Shown: positions 5,397 to 12,569, counted from the stretch's first letter. The stretch is DNA of 13,429 nt from Collinsella sp. (GCA_031295725.1 JAUMNV010000013.1:1-13429), one strand, 5' to 3'. Made by a program: numbers and translations. Notes: a model not told the origin generated them from the sequence alone.

Positions 5397-7223
5397 ATGG
5401 CAAAGGGATCAAAAAGGGAAGGTGGAGGCATCGGCGAGTTGCTCGCGTATGCCGGTGACCGTAAATTCCTAACGTATTTGGGCATGGCGCTCTCGGCGCT
5501 CTCGCAGCTGCTGAGCTTTGGCCCGTACGTGTGCATTTGGCTTGTCGCTCGCGACCTGATCGCCGTGGCACCTAACTGGAGCGAAGCCTGCGACATCGCG
5601 ATGTATGGCTGGTGGGCCGTGGGGTTTGCGCTGGCAAGCATCGTAGCTTATTTCGTGGGGCTCATGTGCACGCACCTGTCTGCGTTTCGCTGCGCGTCCA
5701 ATATCCGCAAGACTACGAGCGAGCACCTGCTTAAGCTGCCGCTCGGCTACTTTGACACGCACGCCACCGGTGAGCTGCGCCGTATTGTAGACGGATGCGC
5801 CGCCTCCACCGAGACCCTGCTCGCGCACATGCTGCCCGATATCGCCGGCGCCGCCGCCATGGTCGTGGGCTTGCTCGTGCTGCTTTTCGCCCTCGATTGG
5901 CGCTTGGGCGCGGCATGCCTTATCTCGGTCGTCGTTTCGTTTGGCGCCATGGCCACCATGATGAGCGGCGAAGGCGCCGAGTTCATGAAGGCCTACATGG
6001 GAGCGCTGGTCAAGATGAACAAGACCGGCACCGAATACGTACGCGGCATCCCCGTGGTCAAGGTGTTTCAGCAGACGGTCTACTCCTTTAAGGCCTTCCA
6101 CGATGCAATCGCCGAATACGCCGACATGGCGCAAAACTATGCGGGCACGTTCTGCCGAGGTCCGCAGGTACTCAACCTTACCGCGCTCAATGGTCTTGTG
6201 GCATTCCTGTTGCCCGTGGCGTTGCTGTTGGCGCCAGGCGAGACGGACTTCGCGCATTTTATGACCAACTTCACGTTTTACGCGATATTTTCGGCCGTGG
6301 TACCGACGGCCATGACCAAGCTCATGTTTGTGGGCGAGGCCTCTCAGATGAGTGCCGATTCGTTGGCTCGTATTCGAAGCGTCATGGATTCCAAGCAGCT
6401 TTCCGTGCCCGCACAACCCAAGCACCCTGCCGGCGGCGACGTGCGATTTGAGGACGTGAGCTTTACGTACGAAGGTGCCGAAGCACCTGCCGTTAGCCAT
6501 GTGAGTTTCAGCGTTTCCGCTGGTAGCACCCTCGCCCTGGTGGGTCCCTCTGGTGGCGGTAAGTCAACCTGCGCAAGCCTGATCCCGCGTTTTTGGGATG
6601 TTTCCTCGGGTCGAGTGCTCGTAGGCGGTGTGGACGTTCGCGATATGGATTCGCACGAGCTTATGGACCAGGTCGCCTTCGTGTTCCAGACCAACCAGCT
6701 GTTCCGGCAAACACTTGCCGATAACGTGCGCGCCTCCAAGCCTACGGCCACTGACGACGAAGTGCGTGCGGCCCTCTCCGCAGCTCAGTGCGACGACATT
6801 GTGGCCAAGCTCCCACAGGGCATCAATACCATGCTCGGTGCCGGCGGAGCATATCTTTCGGGCGGCGAGGTCCAGCGCGTGGCACTCGCCCGCGCGATCC
6901 TTAAAGACGCGCCTATTGTGGTGCTCGATGAGGCCACGGCGTTTGCCGACCCCGAGAACGAGGCGCTCATCCAACGTGCTTTTAGCAAACTGGCGGCGGG
7001 TCGCACGGTCATTATGATCGCGCACCGACTCTCGACTGTAGTGGGCGCAGACCAAATCGTGGTGCTCAACCAGGGCAGCGTGCAGGAGTCGGGTACCCAT
7101 GCCGAGTTGCTGTCCCAAAATGGCCTGTATGCCAAGATGTGGGCCGAGTACGAACAGGCCGCGAGCTGGAAAATCACTGCAGCGACCGCGGATGCCACCG
7201 TCACGAAGGGAGGCGAGGCCTAA
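5397..7223 (+). CDS. ABC transporter half-subunit (membrane + ATPase), YbtP/IrtA-like
   Basis: A 608-residue half-transporter with a type I exporter-fold membrane domain (about 20-310) fused to an ATPase domain (about 345-590), expected to pair with the next protein in the cytoplasmic membrane. ATPase motifs: Walker A GPSGGGKST (383-391), Q-loop Q431, signature LSGGE (487-491), Walker B IVVLDE (507-512), H-loop H543. The D-loop reads TAFADPENE rather than the usual SALD. That variant, with YFDTHATGELRRI and LAHMLPD in the first part, is what I recall from siderophore-type pairs such as YbtPQ and IrtAB. Start ATG 5397 follows AGAAAGGA (5384-5391) at five bases; the ATG at 5334 would add 21 residues without an RBS. 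It abuts the next gene (TAAATG). Substrate and direction are not shown by sequence; multidrug export is the alternative. Confidence 0.88.
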   Translation: MAKGSKREGGGIGELLAYAGDRKFLTYLGMALSALSQLLSFGPYVCIWLVARDLIAVAPNWSEACDIAMYGWWAVGFALASIVAYFVGLMCTHLSAFRCASNIRKTTSEHLLKLPLGYFDTHATGELRRIVDGCAASTETLLAHMLPDIAGAAAMVVGLLVLLFALDWRLGAACLISVVVSFGAMATMMSGEGAEFMKAYMGALVKMNKTGTEYVRGIPVVKVFQQTVYSFKAFHDAIAEYADMAQNYAGTFCRGPQVLNLTALNGLVAFLLPVALLLAPGETDFAHFMTNFTFYAIFSAVVPTAMTKLMFVGEASQMSADSLARIRSVMDSKQLSVPAQPKHPAGGDVRFEDVSFTYEGAEAPAVSHVSFSVSAGSTLALVGPSGGGKSTCASLIPRFWDVSSGRVLVGGVDVRDMDSHELMDQVAFVFQTNQLFRQTLADNVRASKPTATDDEVRAALSAAQCDDIVAKLPQGINTMLGAGGAYLSGGEVQRVALARAILKDAPIVVLDEATAFADPENEALIQRAFSKLAAGRTVIMIAHRLSTVVGADQIVVLNQGSVQESGTHAELLSQNGLYAKMWAEYEQAASWKITAATADATVTKGGEA

Positions 7224-8981
7224 ATGTTCGCCTCATTCCAAAAGAAGTATTTCCTATCCGATAAAGGCGTCGCCGGCGTAAAACGCGGCATTTTCTGGAC
7301 CACGCTCACCAATCTCATCACCATGGCCGGCATTGGCTTTTTATTCCTGGTTATGGCCGGCTTTGTCGAGCATCTCGTCAGCGGGGCTGACCTGCCGGAT
7401 GCCCTGCCGATCGTGGGCGGCCTCCTGGTCTTTTTCGTGTTGCTCTTTGCCTCTAACTGGCAGCAGTATTACTACACCTACTGCATCTTTTACGAGGAGT
7501 GCGGCAAGCAGCGTATGGAGATTGCCGAGCGCTTGCGCAAACTGCCGCTGTCGTTTTTTGGTCGTCGTGATCTGGCCGATTTAACCGAGACCATCATGGG
7601 CGACGTCCAGGCCATGGAGCACGCCTACAGCCACGTGCTGGGAGAGCTTTGGAGTGCCATCATCGCAAGCGCCATTGTCTTCGTGGCATCGCTGTTCTTT
7701 TGCTGGCAGCTGGCGATTGCGGCGTTTTGGAGCGTTCCCGTGGCCTTTGCCGTGTTGTATCTAACACGCGGCCCCATGACTCCGGTGTTTGATCGCGTGC
7801 GCGCCGAGAAGGTCAAGGTTACCGAGGCTATTCAAGAGACGCTCGACTGCGTTCGCGAGATTCGCGCCACCAACCAGGAGGCCCATTATCTTGAGGGACT
7901 CAACGCCGTGATCGATGCCGAGGAGCGCGAGACCACCAAGGGCGAGCTCGTTAACGGGCTTTTGGTCAACTCCGCCTTTGCCATCCTGCGTCTGGGCATT
8001 GCCACCACGCTGGTCACGGGCGCCGCGATGGTCGCCTCCGGGCAGGTCGACTTTTTGGTGTTGTTTGCCTTCCTGCTTATGGTGAGCCGTATCTATGCGC
8101 CCTTTGACCAGGCATTAATGTTAATGTCCGAGCTGTTTGCCGCCGAGTCGTCTGCCAAGCGCATGCGTTCCATCATGGAAGAGCCTGTGGCGCGGGGCAG
8201 CGAGAACTTTGAGCCTGCGGGCCACGATGTGGTGTTCGATCACGTGGCATTTGGCTATGGTGCGGGCGAGGACGGACGCGCCGGCGAGAAAGTTCTTACC
8301 GATGTGAGCTTTACCGCCAAGGAAGGCGAGGTCACGGCGCTGGTCGGTCCTTCGGGTTCCGGTAAGTCTACGGTGAGCCGCCTGGCCGCGCGCTTTTGGG
8401 ATGCCACTGCGGGCAAGGTTGCCGTGGGCGGTGTGGATGTTGCGGGCGTGGATCCCGAGGTGCTGCTGCGCGACTACGCCATTGTGTTCCAAGACGTGCT
8501 GCTCTTTGACGACACGGTGATGGGAAACATCCGCCTCGGGCGTCGTGATGCCACCGATGAGGAAGTGCTTGCAGCCGCGCGTGCCGCCAACTGTGACGAG
8601 TTCGTGAACCGCATGCCGCAGGGCTATGACACTATGATTGGAGAGAACGGCTCCAAACTCTCCGGCGGCGAGCGCCAGCGCATCTCCATCGCCCGCGCAC
8701 TGCTCAAAGACGCGCCCATCGTGCTGTTGGACGAGGCGACGGCAAGCTTGGATGTGGAGAACGAGACCGTGGTGCAACAGGCACTCTCCCGTCTGCTTGC
8801 AGGTAAGACGGTTATCGTTATTGCCCACCGTATGCGTACGGTGGAAAATGCCGACAAAATCGTTGTGCTCAAGAATGGCGTGGTTGCCGAACAGGGCACC
8901 CCGGCGCAGCTCAAGGCGGCAGGTGGAGAATTCGCCCGCATGGTTGCGCTGCAAAAGGAGGCGGCGGCCTGGCAGCTGTAG
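7224..8981 (+). CDS. ABC transporter half-subunit (membrane + ATPase), YbtQ/IrtB-like
   Basis: A 585-residue partner half-transporter with the same layout: N-terminal membrane domain (about 20-310, including hydrophobic stretches near 27-48, 62-77 and 145-185) and C-terminal ATPase domain. Walker A is GPSGSGKST (375-383, K381), signature LSGGERQ (479-485), Walker B IVLLDE (499-504) with a normal ASLD D-loop, and H-loop His H535. The ATG directly follows the stop of the upstream gene; GAAGGGAGGCGAG (about 7204-7216) provides the RBS, so the two are surely co-expressed and probably form a heterodimer. Both ATP sites look complete, apart from the altered D-loop in the partner. The operon ends at the palindrome 8987-9011. 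Function as a siderophore-type transporter is inference; the family call is firm. Confidence 0.9.
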   Translation: MFASFQKKYFLSDKGVAGVKRGIFWTTLTNLITMAGIGFLFLVMAGFVEHLVSGADLPDALPIVGGLLVFFVLLFASNWQQYYYTYCIFYEECGKQRMEIAERLRKLPLSFFGRRDLADLTETIMGDVQAMEHAYSHVLGELWSAIIASAIVFVASLFFCWQLAIAAFWSVPVAFAVLYLTRGPMTPVFDRVRAEKVKVTEAIQETLDCVREIRATNQEAHYLEGLNAVIDAEERETTKGELVNGLLVNSAFAILRLGIATTLVTGAAMVASGQVDFLVLFAFLLMVSRIYAPFDQALMLMSELFAAESSAKRMRSIMEEPVARGSENFEPAGHDVVFDHVAFGYGAGEDGRAGEKVLTDVSFTAKEGEVTALVGPSGSGKSTVSRLAARFWDATAGKVAVGGVDVAGVDPEVLLRDYAIVFQDVLLFDDTVMGNIRLGRRDATDEEVLAAARAANCDEFVNRMPQGYDTMIGENGSKLSGGERQRISIARALLKDAPIVLLDEATASLDVENETVVQQALSRLLAGKTVIVIAHRMRTVENADKIVVLKNGVVAEQGTPAQLKAAGGEFARMVALQKEAAAWQL

Positions 8982-8986
8982 GAGTG

Positions 8987-9011
8987 TGACAAAGGGACAG
9001 TCCCTTTGTCA
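8987..9011. repeat. Perfect REP-like palindrome with GGGACAGTCCC core
   Basis: TGACAAAGGGAC (8987-8998) and GTCCCTTTGTCA (9000-9011) are exact reverse complements around a single A. It begins six bases after the ABC operon stop. No T-run follows (ATATTGAG), so any terminator role would be weak. It shares the CAAAGG-GGACAG-CCTTTG layout with 249-281 and the GGACAGTCC core with 4107-4115, pointing to a dispersed family. Confidence 0.7.
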
Positions 9012-9042
9012 TATTGAGTTCACCCCCATAGTTTCCAAAAAG

Positions 9043-9071
9043 TTAGCCGTTGTTGACCAAATAATTATACT
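9043..9071 (+). promoter_or_regulatory. Probable promoter of the DUF6110-P-ATPase operon
   Basis: TATACT (9066-9071) is a good -10 hexamer with TTAGCC (9043-9048) 17 bp upstream. The better-looking -35 TTGACC (9053-9058) has only seven bases to TATACT; at 17 bp it would face TAGTCT (9076-9081). Either pairing starts transcription near 9078-9090 in this AT-rich stretch, giving a leader of about 75-85 nt. Confidence 0.5.
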
Positions 9072-9093
9072 AAACTAGTCTCAAAAGTGTGCT

Positions 9094-9147
9094 CGAGCAA
9101 ACTTGTTTACTCGGGTGCTGAGGCACCGTGCCGCGTCCAATGCGGCA
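9094..9147 (+). promoter_or_regulatory. Hairpin-rich 5' leader before the DUF6110 gene
   Basis: Three hairpins stand side by side: CGAG-C-AAAC with GTTT-A-CTCG (9094-9113, one mismatch), GGTGC with GCACC (9114-9127, loop TGAG) and TGCCGC with GCGGCA (9129-9147). The last ends one base before the RBS region AAAAGGGAGAAG. This could be a regulatory leader, possibly metal-responsive given the genes, but it matches no riboswitch class I can name. Confidence 0.4.
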
Positions 9148-9162
9148 AAAGGGAGAAGCAAC

Positions 9163-9408
9163 ATGAAGAAGTCGACGTTCAATACCCTGCTTGTCGGTGG
9201 CGGTTTTCTGCTTGGTACGGCCGGCATCAAGCTGCTCACCAGCGCTCCGGTAAAGAACGCCTGCGTGCAGGGCATCGCGTGCGGTATGCGCGTCAAGAAC
9301 TGCTACCAGGACATGGTCGAGCAGGCCAAGGCTAATGTCGATGACATGGTTGCCGAGGCTGCCTACATCACCCAGAGCGAGGCCGCTGCTGACGAGGCAG
9401 CCGAGTAG
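9163..9408 (+). CDS. Small DUF6110-like protein, P-ATPase partner
   Basis: An 81-residue protein of unknown function. It has a short basic start (MKKS), a Gly-rich hydrophobic segment (about 6-24, NTLLVGGGFLLGTAGIKLL) that could be a single membrane helix, then APVKNACVQGIACGMRVKNC with three Cys, and an acidic helical tail rich in Glu and Ala. The G-G-LLGTAGIK-L-S--K pattern matches what I recall of DUF6110 proteins, found next to heavy-metal P-type ATPases in gut Firmicutes and Coriobacteriia. Start ATG 9163 follows AAAAGGGAGAAG (9147-9158); a TTG at 9103 would run through the leader hairpins and is rejected. It is 18 bp upstream of the ATPase and surely co-transcribed. A role as metal chaperone or membrane accessory is inference. 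Confidence 0.8.
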   Translation: MKKSTFNTLLVGGGFLLGTAGIKLLTSAPVKNACVQGIACGMRVKNCYQDMVEQAKANVDDMVAEAAYITQSEAAADEAAE

Positions 9409-9426
9409 CGCTCCTAGGCACAAACT

Positions 9427-11502
9427 ATGAGATTCTCGATTATTAGCGAGATCCCCGGCAGGACCCGTCTTCAATTGGCGGGTCCTGTGCCAGAGAGCGA
9501 TCTCGATGCACTTCTTAAGCTCAGCGGCGATATCGACGGCGTGCACAAGGTGCGCGTGTACGGCCGCATTGGCCAAATGGCGCTGGAGTACGACGAGCCG
9601 CGCCGCGCAAGCGTGCTCGACGCCTTGGGTGCGCTCGATGCCCAGGCCATTGCCGACGCAAAGACGGGTTACGTGATGCAACTCGAGCCGCGCAAGCACA
9701 AACTCGTCATGGATCTTGCCACACTTATCGGCGCCCACTACGCGCGCCGCTGGTTCTTGCCGACGCCTTTGCGTGCGGTATTTGTCGTGGCCGGTTACAT
9801 GGCATTTTTGCGCGCTGCCCTTCATGAGCTGGCGCAGCCGCGCCTGACAGTTCCTGTGCTCGACGCTTCGGCCATCGGCATTTCGTTCGTCAAGCGTGAT
9901 GTCGATACCGCGGGCCAGACGATGTTCCTGCTCAACGTGGGCGAGCTGCTCGAGGACTACACCCGCGCCATGAGCGAAAACGAGCTCATCAACTCGCTGC
10001 TCGATGTGCCCGACAAGGCGCAAAAGGTCGTCGGCGACACCGAGGTAAGCGTTACCGCCACCGAGCTTGAGCCCGGCGACTTGGTCGCCGTGCGCACTGG
10101 CATGTCTATCTGCATCGACGGCGTGGTCGAGCAGGGGAGCGCCATGGTTAACCAGGCGACCCTGACCGGCGAGCCGCTTGCCGTTGAGCGCAGCGCGGGC
10201 GACGACGTGTTCGCCGGAACCGTCGTGGAAGACGGCAGCATCTTGGTGCGCGTGCGCGCCAATACGGCGCAAACCAAACTGCGCTCAATCGTCTCACTCG
10301 TGCAGACGGCCGACTCGCTCAAGTCCGAGGGCCAGTCGCACATGGAAGACCTCGCCAACAAGATCGTCCCGTGGAACTTCCTGCTCGCGGGTCTGGTTGC
10401 GCTTACCACCCGCAGCCTCATCAAGACCTCAGCGGCACTGATGGTCGACTACTCGTGCGCACTCAAGCTCACGGGTTCCGTCGCCGTCATGACTGCCATG
10501 AGCGATGCCGCCAAGATGGGCGTCATGGTCAAGGGCGCCAAGTACTTTGAGTCGTTTGCCAAGGCCGACACCATTGTGTTTGATAAGACCGGCACGCTCA
10601 CCGAGGCACAGCCGCGCCTTGCCTGCGTGCTGACGACCGACGGCTGGAGCGAGGACGAGGTCCTGCGCCTTTCCGCTTGCTTGGAGGAGCATTTCCCGCA
10701 TCCGGTGGCACGCGCCGTCGTCAACGCTGCTCGCGAGCGTGGGCTCGAGCACCGCGAGCGCCATGCTGCGGTCGAGTACATCGTGGCACACGGCATTGCC
10801 TCGTCCATCGAGGGACGTCGCGCGATTATCGGCTCGGCACACTTTGTGTTTGAGGATGAGAGCGCGCAGCTCGAGTCCGACATTAAGGAGCAAATCGAGT
10901 CCCAGATGCAGGGCCTGTCGCCGCTGTATCTGGCGGTCGACGGCACCGTTGTGGGCGTGCTCGGTATCGAGGATCCGCTCAAGCCCGGGGTCCGCGAGGC
11001 TATCGCCGACCTGCATGCGTTGGGCGTTAAGCACGTGGTCATGCTCACGGGCGACTCGGAGCGCACGGCCCAGCGCATTGCTCGCGAGGCAGGTGTCGAC
11101 GAGTTTAAGGCCGAGCTGTTGCCCGAGGACAAGTACGCCTACGTGGATCGCATTAAGGGCGAGGGGCGCCACGTTGCCATGGTGGGCGACGGCGTCAACG
11201 ATTCGCCGGCGCTCGGTTTGGCCGACGTGGGCCTGGCGATGGGTGGCGGAAGCGACATCGCCAAGGAGGTCGCCGATATCATCCTGACCGATACGGATCT
11301 GGCCGCGATCGTGCGTCTGCGCCGCATGAGTCAGGGGCTTATCGACCGTCTGACGAGCTCGTATTCCAAGGTGATGCTCACCAACTCAGCGCTGTTGGCA
11401 TTGGGTATTACCGGCATGATCACTCCGCAGACGTCGTCACTGCTGCACAACGGCTCAACAATCGCCTACAGCCTGAGTAACGCGAAGGCGTACCTGCGCT
11501 AG
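9427..11502 (+). CDS. Heavy-metal P-type (P1B-like) ATPase
   Basis: A 691-residue membrane ATPase predicted to pump metal ions out of the cytoplasm. Residues 1-70 look like an HMA-type ferredoxin fold (IPGRTRLQL, then IDGVHKVRVYGRIGQMALEYD) but contain no Cys, so the CxxC metal site is missing. Conserved catalytic motifs are TGE (247-249), phosphorylated D386 in DKTGTLTE, HP (H425-P426), MLTGD and GDGVND (587-592). Helices are predicted around 93-175, 315-338 and near the C-terminus (640-665). In the metal-path helix the usual CPC or SPC triplet is replaced by YSC (Y342-S343-C344), as I recall for some Gram-positive CtpC-like Mn/Zn pumps. No strong RBS precedes ATG 9427, suggesting coupling to the upstream gene 18 bp away. 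Metal specificity cannot be read from the sequence. Confidence 0.92.
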   Translation: MRFSIISEIPGRTRLQLAGPVPESDLDALLKLSGDIDGVHKVRVYGRIGQMALEYDEPRRASVLDALGALDAQAIADAKTGYVMQLEPRKHKLVMDLATLIGAHYARRWFLPTPLRAVFVVAGYMAFLRAALHELAQPRLTVPVLDASAIGISFVKRDVDTAGQTMFLLNVGELLEDYTRAMSENELINSLLDVPDKAQKVVGDTEVSVTATELEPGDLVAVRTGMSICIDGVVEQGSAMVNQATLTGEPLAVERSAGDDVFAGTVVEDGSILVRVRANTAQTKLRSIVSLVQTADSLKSEGQSHMEDLANKIVPWNFLLAGLVALTTRSLIKTSAALMVDYSCALKLTGSVAVMTAMSDAAKMGVMVKGAKYFESFAKADTIVFDKTGTLTEAQPRLACVLTTDGWSEDEVLRLSACLEEHFPHPVARAVVNAARERGLEHRERHAAVEYIVAHGIASSIEGRRAIIGSAHFVFEDESAQLESDIKEQIESQMQGLSPLYLAVDGTVVGVLGIEDPLKPGVREAIADLHALGVKHVVMLTGDSERTAQRIAREAGVDEFKAELLPEDKYAYVDRIKGEGRHVAMVGDGVNDSPALGLADVGLAMGGGSDIAKEVADIILTDTDLAAIVRLRRMSQGLIDRLTSSYSKVMLTNSALLALGITGMITPQTSSLLHNGSTIAYSLSNAKAYLR

Positions 11503-11526
11503 CAGACGTGTTCGCCCACGTTATCT

Positions 11527-11572
11527 GGCCTGCGCCCAGACGGCATCGGTGCCGTCCGGGCGCAGGCCTTTT
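11527..11572 (+). terminator. Rho-independent terminator of the P-ATPase operon
   Basis: GGCCTGCGCCC (11527-11537) pairs with GGGCGCAGGCC (11558-11568), and inside it GACGGCA (11539-11545) pairs with TGCCGTC (11550-11556) around the loop TCGG; one A/C mismatch separates the two stems. TTTT (11569-11572) follows. It lies 24 bp after the ATPase stop. Confidence 0.9.
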
Positions 11573-11576
11573 GCGT

Positions 11577-11605
11577 TTGATTATTTGCTAGCTTCTCTAT
11601 ATAGT
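11577..11605 (+). promoter_or_regulatory. Toxin-antitoxin operon promoter
   Basis: TTGATT (11577-11582) and TATAGT (11600-11605) lie exactly 17 bp apart, matching the sigma-70-type consensus at four and five of six positions. The -35 begins just after the preceding terminator, and a GCTAGC (11587-11592) sits in the spacer. Transcription would start around 11612, inside the palindrome at 11606-11626. Confidence 0.7.
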
Positions 11606-11626
11606 ATTGCTAGCGGTGCTAGCAAT
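11606..11626. promoter_or_regulatory. Palindromic operator of the toxin-antitoxin operon
   Basis: ATTGCTAGC (11606-11614) and GCTAGCAAT (11618-11626) form a perfect inverted repeat around GGT, starting next to the -10 hexamer and covering the expected transcription start. A third GCTAGC lies at 11587-11592 between -35 and -10. Antitoxins with ribbon-helix-helix domains typically repress their own operon from such sites, so these are probably antitoxin operators. Confidence 0.7.
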
Positions 11627-11645
11627 TGAAGGGAGCGGGATCAAC

Positions 11646-11999
11646 GTGGGTGCTGTTAGCGGCATGGCGCAGGTGAACGTTCGCGTGGATCGCCAGGTTA
11701 AGAACCGTGCCGAGGGGGCGCTGCGGCTTTCGGGCGCCTCGCTGCCCGAGCTCATCAAAAAGGTGGTGGCCAAGGTCGCGCAGGGTGGCGGGCAGTGCGA
11801 GGAGGTGCTTGCGGCCGTCGATGACCGGCAGCAGACCGTCGCGCCCGATGCGCCGTTCGCCGCATCATGGGCGGCGGCGGATCAGCTTTACGCGGACCTG
11901 GGCATCGCTATGTCGCCCGTATCCGGCGATCGCGGTTGGGACACAATCTATTCCGAAGCCATGGATGAGCATTATCGCCAAAAGGGGATGATCCAGTGA
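11646..11999 (+). CDS. RelB/DinJ-like antitoxin (ribbon-helix-helix)
   Basis: A 117-residue protein whose start region MAQVNVRVDRQVKNRAEGAL and the following LSGASLPELIKKVVAKVAQ match the ribbon-helix-helix DNA-binding fold of RelB/DinJ antitoxins: a beta-strand, a helix and a second helix for dimerisation and operator binding. The remaining half, ending in DTIYSEAMDEHYRQKGMIQ, would bind and neutralise the toxin. It is longer than typical DinJ proteins (about 85-100). GTG 11646 is preferred because GAAGGGAG (11628-11635) lies about ten bases upstream; ATG 11664 is where family similarity begins but has no RBS of its own and would give 111 residues. The stop overlaps the toxin start by four bases (GTGA). 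Operator palindromes lie directly upstream. Confidence 0.82.
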   Translation: MGAVSGMAQVNVRVDRQVKNRAEGALRLSGASLPELIKKVVAKVAQGGGQCEEVLAAVDDRQQTVAPDAPFAASWAAADQLYADLGIAMSPVSGDRGWDTIYSEAMDEHYRQKGMIQ

Positions 12000-12511
12000 G
12001 TGGGGCGCCTCTCAAGATTATGGTGGACGCCAACGTATGGGTTGATTCGTTTTGCGTCGACCATGCCGAGTCGCTTGCCGCGCGTGCGTTTATTGGGCAG
12101 GCGACGGAGACGGGGGCGTTGCTGTTCTTCCCGGTGCATATCGCTAAGGATGTGCTGTACGTTGTCCAACACGAGCTGAAGCGTAGCGTTCTTGCCAGCG
12201 GGGGAGCACTCGACGAGGCATCTGCCCGTGCAATTGGCGATGCGGCGCTGGCGTTTGTTCGGAACATGACCGAAAACGCCACGGCCGTGGGTGCAGATGC
12301 GTCGGACCTTTGGCTGGCCGACAAATACTTAGCGCTCCATCGCGATTACGAGGACAACTTGGTACTCGCCGCATGCAAGCGCGTACAGGTTGATTACTTG
12401 GTGACTAACGATCGTAAACTGCTCGAACATGCCGATCTTGCAGCAAAGACACCTCGTCAAATGATGCCGATTCTTGCTTTGGCCGAACGCGGCGGCGCGG
12501 CTATCGGTTGA
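11996..12511 (+). CDS. PIN-domain toxin
   Basis: A 171-residue protein with the PIN nuclease pattern: an N-terminal strand ending in Asp, IMVDANVWVD (D11, D17), and a C-terminal acidic block RDYEDNLVLAACKRVQVDYLVTNDRKLL (D117, E119, D120, D139). These acidic residues would hold Mg or Mn for RNA cleavage; VapC-type PIN toxins cut tRNA, rRNA or mRNA in the cytoplasm. It is longer than classical VapC (about 130), with an Ala-rich middle helix. GTG 11996 overlaps the antitoxin stop by four bases, and AAAAGGGGA (11980-11988) is a good RBS, so the order is antitoxin-toxin in one operon. The actual RNA target cannot be seen, and a solitary regulatory nuclease role is possible but less likely. Confidence 0.85.
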   Translation: MSGAPLKIMVDANVWVDSFCVDHAESLAARAFIGQATETGALLFFPVHIAKDVLYVVQHELKRSVLASGGALDEASARAIGDAALAFVRNMTENATAVGADASDLWLADKYLALHRDYEDNLVLAACKRVQVDYLVTNDRKLLEHADLAAKTPRQMMPILALAERGGAAIG

Positions 12512-12523
12512 CGCGAACTGTTT

Positions 12524-12560
12524 GCGGGCCTCTTGGACGACGATGCGCCAAGGGACCCGC
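12524..12560. terminator. Hairpin between converging toxin and hypothetical genes
   Basis: GCGGGCCTCTTGG (12524-12536) pairs with CCAAGGGACCCGC (12548-12560) with one mismatch and one G-U pair, around an 11-nt loop. It lies 12 bp after the toxin stop and 9 bp from the end of the opposing gene, so it may stop both transcripts. No long T-run follows. Confidence 0.55.
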
Positions 12561-12569
12561 GTCTGCTAT

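Noticed and set aside
5469..6500. 343-aa open frame on the - strand opposite the first ABC gene
   Set aside because: Shadow frame rich in His, Arg and Gly, with no family motifs; the + strand ABC domains are unmistakable.
9040..9060. Possible DtxR/IdeR-type metal-regulator box around GTTAGCC
   Set aside because: Only one half-site resembles the consensus and the symmetric half is missing.
9103..9162. Upstream TTG start for the DUF6110-like protein
   Set aside because: It would translate through the leader hairpins and has no RBS, while ATG 9163 has a strong one and family-like N-terminus.
9070..10272. 400-aa open frame on the - strand across the leader, the DUF6110 gene and the ATPase start
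   Set aside because: It overlaps two supported + strand genes and a promoter, and shows no recognisable domain.
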